Below are positions 36,347 through 45,825 of a stretch of 64,000 nt of DNA, one piece after another. How positions within the stretch are numbered: the first letter of the stretch is position 1; every line of letters begins with the position of its first letter. Below the pieces are notes generated by a model, which saw only the letters and a program-made list of their open reading frames with translations, was not told where the DNA came from and did not search any database. The position numbers and the translations under genes were made by a program. Origin of the DNA: Chinchilla lanigera (Eukaryota; Chordata; Mammalia; Rodentia; Chinchillidae); contig NW_004955487.1 in assembly GCF_000276665.1 (NCBI RefSeq), positions 8,482,400-8,546,399 of the forward strand. The letters are read 5' to 3'.

Positions 36347-36441
36347 AGCAACTCTGGGCTAATGCTTTGTCTTCATAGAGAGGCTGGCCTCTCTCTGAAG
36401 AATTCGTTTTGGAATAAAGAATGACAAAGAGTGCCTAACAG
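36347..36441 (+). repeat. Left copy of the 95-bp repeat flanking the gap
   Basis: Matches 37222-37316 at about 92 of 95 positions. The differences are 'gg' versus 'ca' near the start and one C/T near the end. It directly abuts the N run. Confidence 0.97.
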
Positions 36442-37221
36442 NNNNNNNNNNNNNNNNNNNNNNNNNNNNNNNNNNNNNNNNNNNNNNNNNNNNNNNNNNN
36501 NNNNNNNNNNNNNNNNNNNNNNNNNNNNNNNNNNNNNNNNNNNNNNNNNNNNNNNNNNNNNNNNNNNNNNNNNNNNNNNNNNNNNNNNNNNNNNNNNNNN
36601 NNNNNNNNNNNNNNNNNNNNNNNNNNNNNNNNNNNNNNNNNNNNNNNNNNNNNNNNNNNNNNNNNNNNNNNNNNNNNNNNNNNNNNNNNNNNNNNNNNNN
36701 NNNNNNNNNNNNNNNNNNNNNNNNNNNNNNNNNNNNNNNNNNNNNNNNNNNNNNNNNNNNNNNNNNNNNNNNNNNNNNNNNNNNNNNNNNNNNNNNNNNN
36801 NNNNNNNNNNNNNNNNNNNNNNNNNNNNNNNNNNNNNNNNNNNNNNNNNNNNNNNNNNNNNNNNNNNNNNNNNNNNNNNNNNNNNNNNNNNNNNNNNNNN
36901 NNNNNNNNNNNNNNNNNNNNNNNNNNNNNNNNNNNNNNNNNNNNNNNNNNNNNNNNNNNNNNNNNNNNNNNNNNNNNNNNNNNNNNNNNNNNNNNNNNNN
37001 NNNNNNNNNNNNNNNNNNNNNNNNNNNNNNNNNNNNNNNNNNNNNNNNNNNNNNNNNNNNNNNNNNNNNNNNNNNNNNNNNNNNNNNNNNNNNNNNNNNN
37101 NNNNNNNNNNNNNNNNNNNNNNNNNNNNNNNNNNNNNNNNNNNNNNNNNNNNNNNNNNNNNNNNNNNNNNNNNNNNNNNNNNNNNNNNNNNNNNNNNNNN
37201 NNNNNNNNNNNNNNNNNNNNN
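36442..37221. other. Assembly gap (780 Ns)
   Basis: Unsequenced. The near-identical flanks suggest either an unresolved tandem duplication or two versions of the same locus placed side by side. Nothing can be said about the content. Confidence 0.98.
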
Positions 37222-37316
37222 AGCAACTCTCAGCTAATGCTTTGTCTTCATAGAGAGGCTGGCCTCTCTCTGAAGAATTCGTTTTGGAATAAAGAATGAC
37301 AAAGAGTGCCTAATAG
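37222..37316 (+). repeat. Right copy of the 95-bp repeat flanking the gap
   Basis: Second copy of the gap flank. Downstream sequence from 37317 is not present on the left side, where the N run begins. Confidence 0.97.
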
Positions 37317-37415
37317 GCAGATGAGCAGCAGGAGCACAAGGTGTGCTATGTAAATTGCAGTGGTTGGTTTAGTTGGATAAGGCAGAGCAATCAGAGGTGA
37401 GGCTGAAACAATAGG

Positions 37416-38350
37416 CAAAAATGAGTAAAATGGGTAAAACTCTTGCAGTCATAGGCACAGGCAAGGAGTTTCTAAATAGAACCCCAGCGGCACAGGAAAT
37501 AGTACGAAGATTTAATAGATGGAGTCACATAAAATTTAAAAAGTTTTTTTTTACAGCAAAGAAAACAACTAACAGAGTGAAAGGAGAAGCTGCCGAATTC
37601 AAGAAAAATTTTACCAGCTATTCTTTGGACAGAGGACTTCTGTCCAGAATATACAAAGAACTCAAAATTTAGACCCACAAGAGAAAAGGCTGGGGCTGGG
37701 GATTTAACTCAGTGGCACAGCGCTTGCCTGGCAAGCACGAGGTCGTGAGTTCAATTCTCGGTACCGGAAAAAAAAAAAAACAAACAAACAAAAGAAAAGC
37801 CAAGTAAAAAAAAATGGGCAAGTAAAATGTATAGACACTTCACCGAAGAAATACAAATGGCCAACAGATATATGAAGAAGCAGTGATATATGCATAGCTG
37901 TGCTTATAGCAGCACAACCCATCAAAATTAAATCTTGGAAGTGACCTATATATCCATCACCAGATGAATAGATAAAGAAAATGTGGTATTTACACACCAT
38001 GCCATAAAGAAAGACAAAGTGAGTCACATGTAGAAAAATGGATGTACCATAATGACATAATGGTTAAATGAAACCATAATGTTAAATGAAATAAATCAAA
38101 GACACACAAACTTAACCATCACTTGTATTTAGGTGAATAAAACATAAAGAACAAAATAAAAGGTAAAGAATGGGAAGTAGAGAGATAGCTCCTTCTCAGA
38201 TGGGAAGGGGATCAAGAGACAGAGGGAGAAGGGAGGGAGAGGAAAAGGGAACGGAACAAAGAATTAAAATTCATTGCACATAAGCACCAGCTCCATACGA
38301 GGAATGCAAACATTATGTACTGCAACCACAGACTAATAAAAAAAAAGAAA
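37416..38350 (+). mobile_element. LINE-1 3' fragment with internal deletion, split by an ID element
   Basis: ORF2 C-terminal text begins near 37420. The frame at 37421-37672 includes KKTTNRVKGE and LDRGLLSRIYKELKI, L1 ORF2 hallmarks in shifted frames. It is interrupted by an ID SINE, resumes at 37800, then jumps at about 37882 from 'ccaacagatatatgaagaag' to 'cagtgatatatgcatagctg'. Compared with the copy at 45.8 kb, that skips roughly 250 bases. The 3' UTR ends near 38350 in an A-rich tail after 'cattatgtactgcaac'. Confidence 0.85.
37692..37792 (+). mobile_element. ID SINE inserted in LINE-1
   Basis: Body 37692-37767, from 'ggggctggggatttaactca' to 'ttctcggtaccgg', with an A-rich tail ending in (CAAA)n at about 37792. 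Flanks 'aagagaaaagg' and 'aaaagaaaagc' are a plausible imperfect TSD. It shares the 'ggtcgtgagttc' variant with the copies at 9857 and 24616. Confidence 0.93.
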
Positions 38351-38390
38351 AAATCAACTATAATGACAACAAAAACAAAGATGAGGTCAG

Positions 38391-38999
38391 GGAAAGCTTT
38401 TTTTATTTTAAAGAGAATAGTACAAAAAAAACCAATAGCAAAATACAAACAACACAAAGCAAGAACATTAAGAATGATACAGGGTCTCAAACCAAATGAT
38501 AGAGATTAACAGTGGTTGTTACATTACATATTGTTATCTTCAAAGAAGTTGCTCCGATTACCAGATGTAAGAATAGGAGATTGAGCAAATCATTAAAGGG
38601 AATAAAAAAATGCTTTTTATAAGAAGAAATATAGATGAGCTTTCCAGCAATAGCATACAGAGCAGAAAATGGGGGGGTGAAGGAAAATGGAAGAAACACA
38701 TCTCAACTCATTGTATAAAAATAACACAACTCTATTCCTTTCAATAGACCTGTGGAAATCAGCAATACAATTATTCCAGCTATCCTGTGTATATTCATAC
38801 ATATTTTTCCCTTCCTTCTTTCATTCTTTCTTTTCTCCTTTCCCTCATCACAGTTGTTCTTTCCCTTTGAGCAGTTTCTTCCCCTTTCACAGTATCTATT
38901 GTACCTTTTGGATTTCATTTACTCTCTCAGATTCTTACACTAGGGAGACAATACGATGTTTATGCATGTTCATCTACTTCACTTATGAGTATAGTTTCT
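38391..38999 (-). mobile_element. LINE-1 3' UTR, inverted, 5'-to-5' with the next copy
   Basis: In reverse, runs from text just after the ORF2 end ('tactcataagtgaagtagat', 'cgtattgtctccctagtgta') through the 3' UTR to 'ctctttaaaataaaa' at 38391. It closely parallels the 3' UTR of the L1 at 13456-14984, with about 100 extra bases around 38600-38720. Confidence 0.85.
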
Positions 39000-39215
39000 A
39001 GTTGCATTGAAAGGAACAGTTAATGCTTAATTTTCTTCTTCTTTTTAATTTTTTGATCAATTTTACATGCTTATATCTGGTAATCTGAACAACTAATTTG
39101 AAGACAACAATATGCAATATAACAACCATTGTTGAATTCCTATCATTTTGTTTAGGGAAATTCTGTATCATTTCTAATTTGTATTATTTTTATTCTCTTT
39201 AAAATAAAGAAAGAA
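39000..39215 (+). mobile_element. LINE-1 3' UTR end, plus orientation
   Basis: Begins near 'gttgcattgaaaggaacag' and ends 'ctctttaaaataaagaaaga'. Its content repeats, in the opposite orientation, the terminal 200 or so bases of the preceding copy ('atctggtaatctgaacaact' here versus its reverse complement near 38550). The two copies therefore form an inverted repeat with outward-facing 3' ends. Confidence 0.85.
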
Positions 39216-40374
39216 TAACATAACTCTAAACTAAATCTTGTCAAAGACCTTATAAAATTATGAGTTAATATTATTTATAAATACACAAAAAATCTTAGAA
39301 AAATTTGAATCACACCAGTAAAAGCATTGCTAGGATTTGGAATTGGATGACCCGTTGGATCCCAGCTCATTTAGGTGCTAGGCAAAAGAAATTTCTCTGC
39401 CTTCCTCCGGTCTCCAATAAATTAGAGGTATAGATGTTTGTACAGTTGTGCTCAGCCATGTGCAGTGAAATAGTGAGTATGAAGATGCTTTGTAGGTGCC
39501 ACTATCTAAGTATAGTTCATCTGATGAAGTAGCAGAAGGCAAGCGTGTCCAGTTCAGCCAGAGAAAAGGTGCAGCTGTCTACAGACATTCCGAGCTTTGC
39601 TCCAAGCTCGCTTCCCAGACAAGAATCAGAGTGGCTTGAATCACCCACCACACGGAGCCTCGATGCTCTCTGGGCTCCCAGCTGCACAGGAATTCTAAAG
39701 AGCTGACAGCTAAATGTCAGCCCGGCGCCACAGCCTCCCTAGTTATGCACTTGATTAGGTGCATATTTTCCTATTAACCTAAGTGTTGAGTTTTAAATCC
39801 TTTACTCTCCTTTTGTGTCTGCTCTATAGAATCAAAAGAACAAAGATTTGAAGCCCAATTCTAAGAGGTTCTGACATGTGCTGGATGACTTTGCCTCTCT
39901 CTCGGCTGACTTGGGGCTGGAGAGGATTAAAACCTGAAGTGCCTGCTTGAGAACATTACCGATAAACAAGCACACCTTCAGCCAGACTCACTGACACTTT
40001 TCGCACCATGCCTCGAATCTCTTCATAAATACAAAAACTGAACCAGGATCTTGTTATATAGAATGCCACTACTTTTCCCCAAGTTCAATTCGGAACAAAG
40101 GTAAGTTGCAAAGCAAAACAAAACAATGCTCAAATGAAGAGCAGAAGAGAATTTCGTGCTGGGAAGGTGTGTTGTGTTAGTTCTGTAGTGACTCAGAGCT
40201 TCCACCCAGGTCTGTGACACAAGTCTGGGTGTCTATGTCCTATACTTTGAGTCCTGGAAAGCTAAAGGAAAGTGGATCCTGTCTGGGGACAGGAGTGATG
40301 GATTCTGAGGGGTCAGTTTAGTCCATCTAGGACCAACCACTTCCAAAGCAATCTCAAAGATTCATAAGTGATAT
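39216..40374. other. Unassigned, apparently unique sequence
   Basis: No repeat recognised. The 39500-40000 part is less AT-rich and looks unique. It contains a short inverted repeat 'gctgaca' / 'tgtcagc' (39702-39708, 39715-39721). No long reading frame occurs. It may be conserved non-coding DNA, but that cannot be judged from one sequence. Confidence 0.4.
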
Positions 40375-40830
40375 TTTATAAGTGAAATGTCCAAATTGGT
40401 CTCCTCAAGCTGTGGTAACAAATTGTCTCTGACAGAGTGTCCAAATCAACAGAAATTACTGTTTTATTTCACTGTCTTGGGGGCCAGAGGTCTGAGATCT
40501 GGGCATGGCCCAGCCTGGGGCCCTCTGGATGTCTCTGGGAGAGTCCGCTCTTGGATTGTCCTCTAGTACTAGGAACCTTGATAGTTTTGGCTCCAGCGAC
40601 AGCCTCCTCCTGCATGTGGGGTCCTCCCTGTGTACTCTCCATTCCCTGTCATGTAAGGACACCGGTCCCATTGGAGTTAGGCCCTACCCTACTCCTGGTG
40701 GTTTTATTTTACAGTACATCTACAAAAGCTATGTTTCCAACTGCAGTTGTGTTTCAAGGTTCTGTGTGGGCATCAATTTGAGGGGATGTGACTCAACCTA
40801 GTAGAGCATCCTGGGACAAATGAAAATGTC
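40375..40830 (-). mobile_element. LTR-like dispersed repeat, second family, inverted
   Basis: Read on the minus strand it starts with a 'cacatcccctcaaattgatg' block. It continues with 'tggaaacatagcttttgtag', 'ccggtgtccttacatgacag', 'aagacagtgaaataaaacag', and ends 'gacaatttgttaccacagct'. This is the fuller version of the family seen at 11460. The polyadenylation-like AATAAA near the end suggests an LTR. The 114-codon frame across it is fortuitous. Confidence 0.5.
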
Positions 40831-40984
40831 TTAGTGAAATATACCGGCTGTAACTTCGTCCACTTTGATTCACCAAGTGCATATTATCTCACAAAGAAAA
40901 AGGCCTTGCCTGCATAACTGGAGATCACTCTGTGCAAGGGTAGTTGATAGCAACTTTAGCTGTGTATGTGCCAAGAAACAATGT

Positions 40985-41112
40985 TTTTTTAAAGACAATG
41001 TCTTGCTAAGTCACTAAGATGGCCATAATAGTTAAGCTTCAAATGGTGATCCTCCTGCCTCGGCTTTCTAGCATGCTGGGATTACAGGTATGTTCCACCA
41101 TGTCCAGGTAGC
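40985..41112 (-). mobile_element. B1 SINE, inverted
   Basis: Plus-strand text 'tggtgatcctcctgcctcgg', 'catgctgggattacaggtat' and 'gttccaccatgtccagg' is the reverse complement of a 7SL-derived B1/Alu-type left end. It ends in a T-rich stretch that corresponds to the A tail. Confidence 0.85.
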
Positions 41113-41734
41113 AATAATTCCTACTAGACTAGGGGCAATTTCCAGACCTGTGTCTTCCCCATCCACTGGCTTTGACTTTTCTTGTGGCAATAATAAAACA
41201 GGAAGGAGTGAGCGGGGGAAGGATGAGGCGGGGAGCTGAAGTGAAGTTCTTTCTCAGAGGAAGCATTAAACTGATTAAACTGCCAGAGATCCATAAGAGT
41301 ACCCGGCTGCGTAATCCCACTGGAAGCATCTCCATGGGAACCCAAGTAATGAGTGACAGCATCTCACATAGTACCCAATATAGAGAAAGAACGAGATGTA
41401 TTTTTATCAAATCTAAATATGAAATACTTCCTTCAAGAATGAATTTGCAATGGGACAAAGGGGGATAGAATAAATTGGTAGATAATGTGATAATAAATGA
41501 TTCAATTTATGAATTCAACTGAACAAGAGTTGCCAACAAAGTTTCATGGAGCAAGCCCATGAGTTGCAGACCTGACTAGCTGCCCTAATTGTTTGAATGG
41601 CATTAATCTGGGCCACACATAAAATGTGCTGATGCTGGGAGCAGCTCCATGTCACACAATTCCACAGTCTTCAAGTTTACCTACCTGCATTTCCCAGGAA
41701 TGCATTAGAGTTCAGGATGCACCAATGAACAAAT
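41113..41734. other. Unassigned non-coding sequence
   Basis: No gene or repeat recognised. The 98- to 109-codon frames on opposite strands at 41129-41468 overlap and lack domains. Confidence 0.4.
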
Positions 41735-42005
41735 AGTAATAGTGACAGCTACTATTATTTATTGATCACTCACTGTATTCTAGTTACCACACTTTACATC
41801 CAATAAAGATCATTGCATTCAGCTTTATTTTTTTTTTTTTTTTTTGCTTTTCGTTTTTGTTTTTTTTTGGGGGGTACCAGGAATCAAACTCATGACCTTG
41901 CGTTTGCCAGGCAGGCATTTTGCAGCTGAGCTAAATCCCCAGCCTGCATTCAGCTTTAAAGCAAGCACTATTATTTCAGTTTTGTAAATGACGAAGTTAG
42001 GTTAA
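41735..42005 (-). mobile_element. MIR SINE interrupted by an ID element
   Basis: MIR-like text in reverse ('cactgtattctagttaccac', 'ccaataaagatcattgcatt') stops at the ID insertion at 41828. It resumes at 41959 with 'aagcactattatttcagt', 'tttgtaaatgacgaagttag'. The order and orientation agree across the insertion. Confidence 0.65.
41814..41958 (-). mobile_element. ID SINE, inverted, with 14-bp TSD
   Basis: The TSD 'tgcattcagcttta' is exact at 41814-41827 and 41945-41958. The body (about 41869-41944) reads in reverse as ID, with plus-strand 'ggtaccaggaatcaaactca', 'tgaccttgcgtttgccaggc' and 'gctaaatccccagcc'. The long T run at 41828-41868 is the reverse of an A tail with a few interruptions. 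Confidence 0.95.
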
Positions 42006-42129
42006 TAAAGGCTATGTTTCCTCCACTCCCCTCACCATTCCAGTACAGATTTGGGCCTAACGTCCTACGAGGAACAGTGAAGAAAATGCTGACCTTAGAT
42101 GATCAGAACTATGAATTTAATAGTTTTCC

Positions 42130-42260
42130 ATGCATCATTTACATCATTTATCAAGTTCGATTTCTTCCCTCTAACATCCAAAACAAGGTACCTTTCTAAG
42201 CCTCAGTTTTCTCTTCTGTCAAGGACCAATAACTGCACTCATCTGCCTGGGTGAGAGCAT
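42130..42260 (+). mobile_element. Possible MIR SINE fragment
   Basis: 'ctaagcctcagttttctctt' and 'ctgtcaaggaccaataactg' resemble the MIR core. Short and uncertain. Confidence 0.4.
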
Positions 42261-42354
42261 CTAGTGCAAGTTCCCTAAGTTGCCTGAGGTTATTGTTTTC
42301 ACTGTGATTTAGCGAATGGCTTACTCATTAGAGGGACTACAGTTTATATCTCTC

Positions 42355-42960
42355 TCACCAAACACGATGGCATCTTGTTACCTGTCTGTGGTGACAGCAT
42401 GCAAGTAGTTATATGACTAGGAATATTCCCCTTCTACGTATCTTCCTGAAAAAGCTATAGATATCATATTACAGAGATCCATGCACATTCATGTATGCAG
42501 CAGCATAACCCACCATAGCTAAATCTTGGAAGCAGTCTATATGTCCATCAACAGATGACTGGATAAAGAAAATGTGGTATTTATACAGAGTGGAGTACTA
42601 CTCTGCCCTACACATAAACTTGAGTTATTTGTAGGAAAATCAATACACCTTGAGACCATAATGCTAAGCAAAATAAATCAGGCACACATGCTTAACTATC
42701 ATATGGTTTATCTTATATGAGAAAACCAAAATATAAATGAAAAACAAAATGAACTAACAGAGAATAAGGAGATAAACTTTTTGCAAAAGGGAAGGGAACC
42801 AAGAGATGGAATGGAGAGGGAGGAAGAGAGGGAAAACAGACATAAAAAGAATTGAGATGTGCTATGTAAGTGTGCCAACACCCCAGGGGAGTGCAGCAGT
42901 CATTATGTACTCTAAACATGGACTAACAAAAACTTACAATCTAAAAGACAAGGAAATGCT
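42355..42960 (+). mobile_element. LINE-1 3' end, 5' truncated
   Basis: Starts inside the duplicated ORF2 segment described at 29438-29593 ('ggcatcttgttacctgtctg'). It passes through 'tgtccatcaacagatgactg' and 'gataaagaaaatgtggtatt', then the purine-rich 3' UTR, and ends near 'catggactaacaaaaac'. The terminus matches those at 38.34 and 57.27 kb. Frames are broken. Confidence 0.88.
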
Positions 42961-43339
42961 AAGTGTCACAGGTAGCCTTCAGTGATTTCAGAAAGTTCTA
43001 GAAAACACACTGTCACCATGAAAACATCCTTCTCTACAAACTTCCAGATGGCAGCAAGGGTACCTGGAGCTCACAGTTTGAGCTGTGAGGCTGAGAGAGG
43101 AGGCCAAGGCAGACAGCGGCAGGACCCCATCCACTTCCACGCAAGCCACCTCCAAGATCCAGCTGGGCAAATCCTCTATTTATTACCCAAATAAACTCTG
43201 CACTGAAAATTAATAGCTAACAACAGGAACTTCAGCAGTAGGAAAATTCTGTTGACTGGTTTGTCAGTTTAAATCTATGACATTTGAATTCATGGGCTCA
43301 CAGACTCTGCGATTCAAAAAGCCTTTATAGATCATTGCA
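42961..43339. other. Unassigned non-coding sequence
   Basis: No gene or repeat recognised. Overlapping opposite-strand frames of 60-70 codons at 42982-43194 are not convincing. Confidence 0.4.
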
Positions 43340-43475
43340 TCTAAAAACAAATCTCATTTTTATGGGTAGAGCAATTTGAGTTCAGGACTAAATGGTTTGC
43401 CAAAGATCAAATGGTTAATTTGACAGAGCCGGACCTTGAAAACTTAGTTTCCCTTTTTAATGTGTGGAGAGAAAC
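43340..43475 (-). mobile_element. MIR-like SINE fragment
   Basis: 'tgccaaagatcaaatggtta', 'atttgacagagccggacctt' in this order resemble an inverted MIR core. Diverged. Confidence 0.5.
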
Positions 43476-43482
43476 CCAAGTC

Positions 43483-43645
43483 AGGGTTTCTTGACTGAGG
43501 AGCTGTTGATATTTGGTTCAGATAATTCTTGTTTGTGGTTACCCTGGGCACTGTAGGACAGTCCATGGTAGCTCTCTGCCAGCCAGTAGCCTTGAAACAT
43601 TGTCCAGTCCCCAGTAGGAAAATCCAGAATGTCTCTGCATGTGGC
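43483..43645 (+). mobile_element. MER20 DNA transposon (hAT-Charlie), partial
   Basis: Starts with the terminal text 'cagggtttcttgactgagga', then 'gctgttgatatttggttcag', 'ataattcttgtttgtggtta' and 'gcactgtaggacagtccatg', in MER20 order. It is a non-autonomous hAT-type element, long extinct. The 3' terminus is degraded. Confidence 0.8.
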
Positions 43646-44109
43646 CTATGAATTAAGCCAGGATAGCCACTGCCTTAAGGCTTATTTAGAAAAGCAAATG
43701 AGGCCATGGATATGTTTAATAATGAAATGTTGCTGATATACAGGGCAGTATTGGACATTGCCAGTGGTCGTTAAGAGCATCAGAGTGTCTTCTGTGTGGT
43801 ATCATCCCCATTCTCTCCTGCTGGAAGCACAAGGTGAGACTGAGATCAAGCCCTAGGGGAGAGAGGGAAGAGAACTCACATCACACTGGAAGAACATTGG
43901 TTCAGGTCAGAATATATGAGGCTGTATTTTTCCTCTCCCCAACACACCTGTCACCCTCTCCTGTTGATTCTTGAGTAGCCCTTTCTCAGTGGAGCCTCTG
44001 GGAAGTTCTCACCCTGTGCCTGGGGTGGGGGGCTCACTATGTTCCCAGTCTCCCTAAGTATTTGTTTATTGCAACACTCAACACATTTATAGAACCATCC
44101 ACCTACATA
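43646..44109. other. Unassigned non-coding sequence
   Basis: No gene or repeat recognised. Confidence 0.4.
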
Positions 44110-44240
44110 TACATGGGTCTTGGGGAAAGTTACTGTGTCTTTTTCATTTTTGTATACTTATTAACTTTTGCAGTGTACAATCTAGAAGGTAGTCAATTCA
44201 TATTTATTGAACAGAGGAATAATCAAGGGATGAAATGATT
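44110..44240 (+). mobile_element. L2 LINE 3' end fragment
   Basis: 'actgtgtctttttcattttt' and 'agtcaattcatatttattga' follow the L2 3'-terminal order. Diverged. Confidence 0.45.
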
Positions 44241-44840
44241 TTTTAATGAATGGATAGGATTGAGACATATGCAAATTCTACTTGCTTTAAATTATAAATA
44301 GAACCAAGAGTTCCCAAGCCAAGTAATAATTTTTCTCTGAATTTAGCTGGGCCAAGGAGCAAGTCAGCAGGTAGCTGCCTACAGCATTAGTTCAAAAAGC
44401 GTTCTGAAATATCCCCAGAAAATATGTGTCTGCTTATCAGAAGAAGAAATTAATCTATAAGAATTGATTTCATGGAGGAATATGTGGTTAGAGAGAATGG
44501 TTGTCGAACCTGACTCTGTAAGAATAGACAGTCTCTAACCACCTCTGTGGGAAGGGAGGCCCAGCCTCCTGGTGAGCAGTTTTGCTGAGAAGGAAATGCA
44601 AAGCAGGGCCAGAGCGGGACGCCTGGAAGGTCAGCCTCTGGCTGAGCTCAGCACGGTGCCTCCCCACACAGCACACTGAGCCCAGAGTACTGAGCAAAAG
44701 TGTTAGAGCCTCACTTTAAAGAGAAGCCAATGATATTGGCCCTATTATTACTTTAATTCAAATTATTATTATTACAGTCCAAGAAAGATGCAAGAGTCAT
44801 ATTGGGAAACTATCTATCTATTATCTTTCATCTATTTATT
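44241..44840. other. Unassigned non-coding sequence
   Basis: No gene or repeat recognised. A short (ATT)n patch lies at about 44758-44775. Confidence 0.4.
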
Positions 44841-45018
44841 TATTTAGCAGTACTGGGGATTGAACCCAGGGCCTTCACACTAAGCTATATCTCCACTCCC
44901 CACTTTTTTACAGTTTTGACACAGGGTCTCACAAAATTGCCAAGGCTGAGCTTGAACTTGCTAACTTCTGGGAAACTCTGTTTCCCAGAGTTCTAGGAAC
45001 ATAGGCATGTGCCTCACA
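44841..45018 (-). mobile_element. Dimeric B1-dID SINE, inverted
   Basis: On the minus strand a B1-derived half comes first (plus-strand complement 'cacagggtctcacaaaattg', 'gcttgaacttgctaactt', 'cataggcatgtgcctcac'). An ID-derived half follows (complement 'actggggattgaacccaggg', 'ctaagctatatctccac'). The tail is AAATA-rich. A B1 half fused to an ID half is a rodent SINE type known from squirrel-, dormouse- and beaver-related lineages. Confidence 0.82.
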
Positions 45019-45825
45019 TATTAAGACTTTTAACAGTAGAAGATTATGAAAAATAGAGCTGATGAGGGACACACTGGAGTTGAAATTCAGAGGTCCCCAT
45101 GGGTAGAAGGTGGCCTCCAGATCCTTCAAAACGTCACACCATTACTACAGGAGGCGAAAGGGTTAAGGTGAGTGTTTGACACCACTACCCTCAAAACTAC
45201 CCCTGATTCTAAGCCTACCACTAGTTTATTTACAGGACATTGGTTTAAACTAAAATGCAAGGCTGGCCTGCCTGATAATTCTGTTTCTCTTGGTTAATAA
45301 CCAAGACTGTTCTTGGCTTATACACCTGAGGCAACTCGATAGGTATCAGCCCTTCCAAAATCAGCCAACTCTAGGACACCGGTCAGGTTGACTTTCTCAA
45401 TCTGTGGGACAAGAAGCCAAACTTGGGACTTGTGTGGATTTGCCAAAGTCAATATGAACCCAACAGGCAGCCTTACCCCCATCACATCCGTCTCGCCAGT
45501 GCATTTCTTTCCACCTTCCCAGTGGAGCATTAAAATATCCATCCTTGGGATTCAGTCCAACTGTTTCATAACAAATTGCAATTATAAACTCCTACATTGT
45601 GTCACAATAGCATGAGTTCTATCACAAGTTCTTGCCAAGTAAGCTCTCCTGGATGTAACCATGATTGTTTTTCTGCAGCAACCACTCCATCTGGGATGCA
45701 CAGACTCAAGGGGAGCACAGCACCTCAAATCTGACAGACACCCAGCTCAGCATTGAAATTTTGTTGTCTTTTTTTTAAGTGCCAGTCCTTCCCAGGATTC
45801 TGAAAATGTTCTGATTTTGTCATTT
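45019..45825. other. Unassigned non-coding sequence
   Basis: No gene or repeat recognised. Opposite-strand frames at 45318-45615 are fortuitous. Confidence 0.4.

Noticed and set aside
36431..37237. Apparent 263-268 codon frames on both strands
   Set aside because: They consist almost wholly of Ns in the assembly gap.
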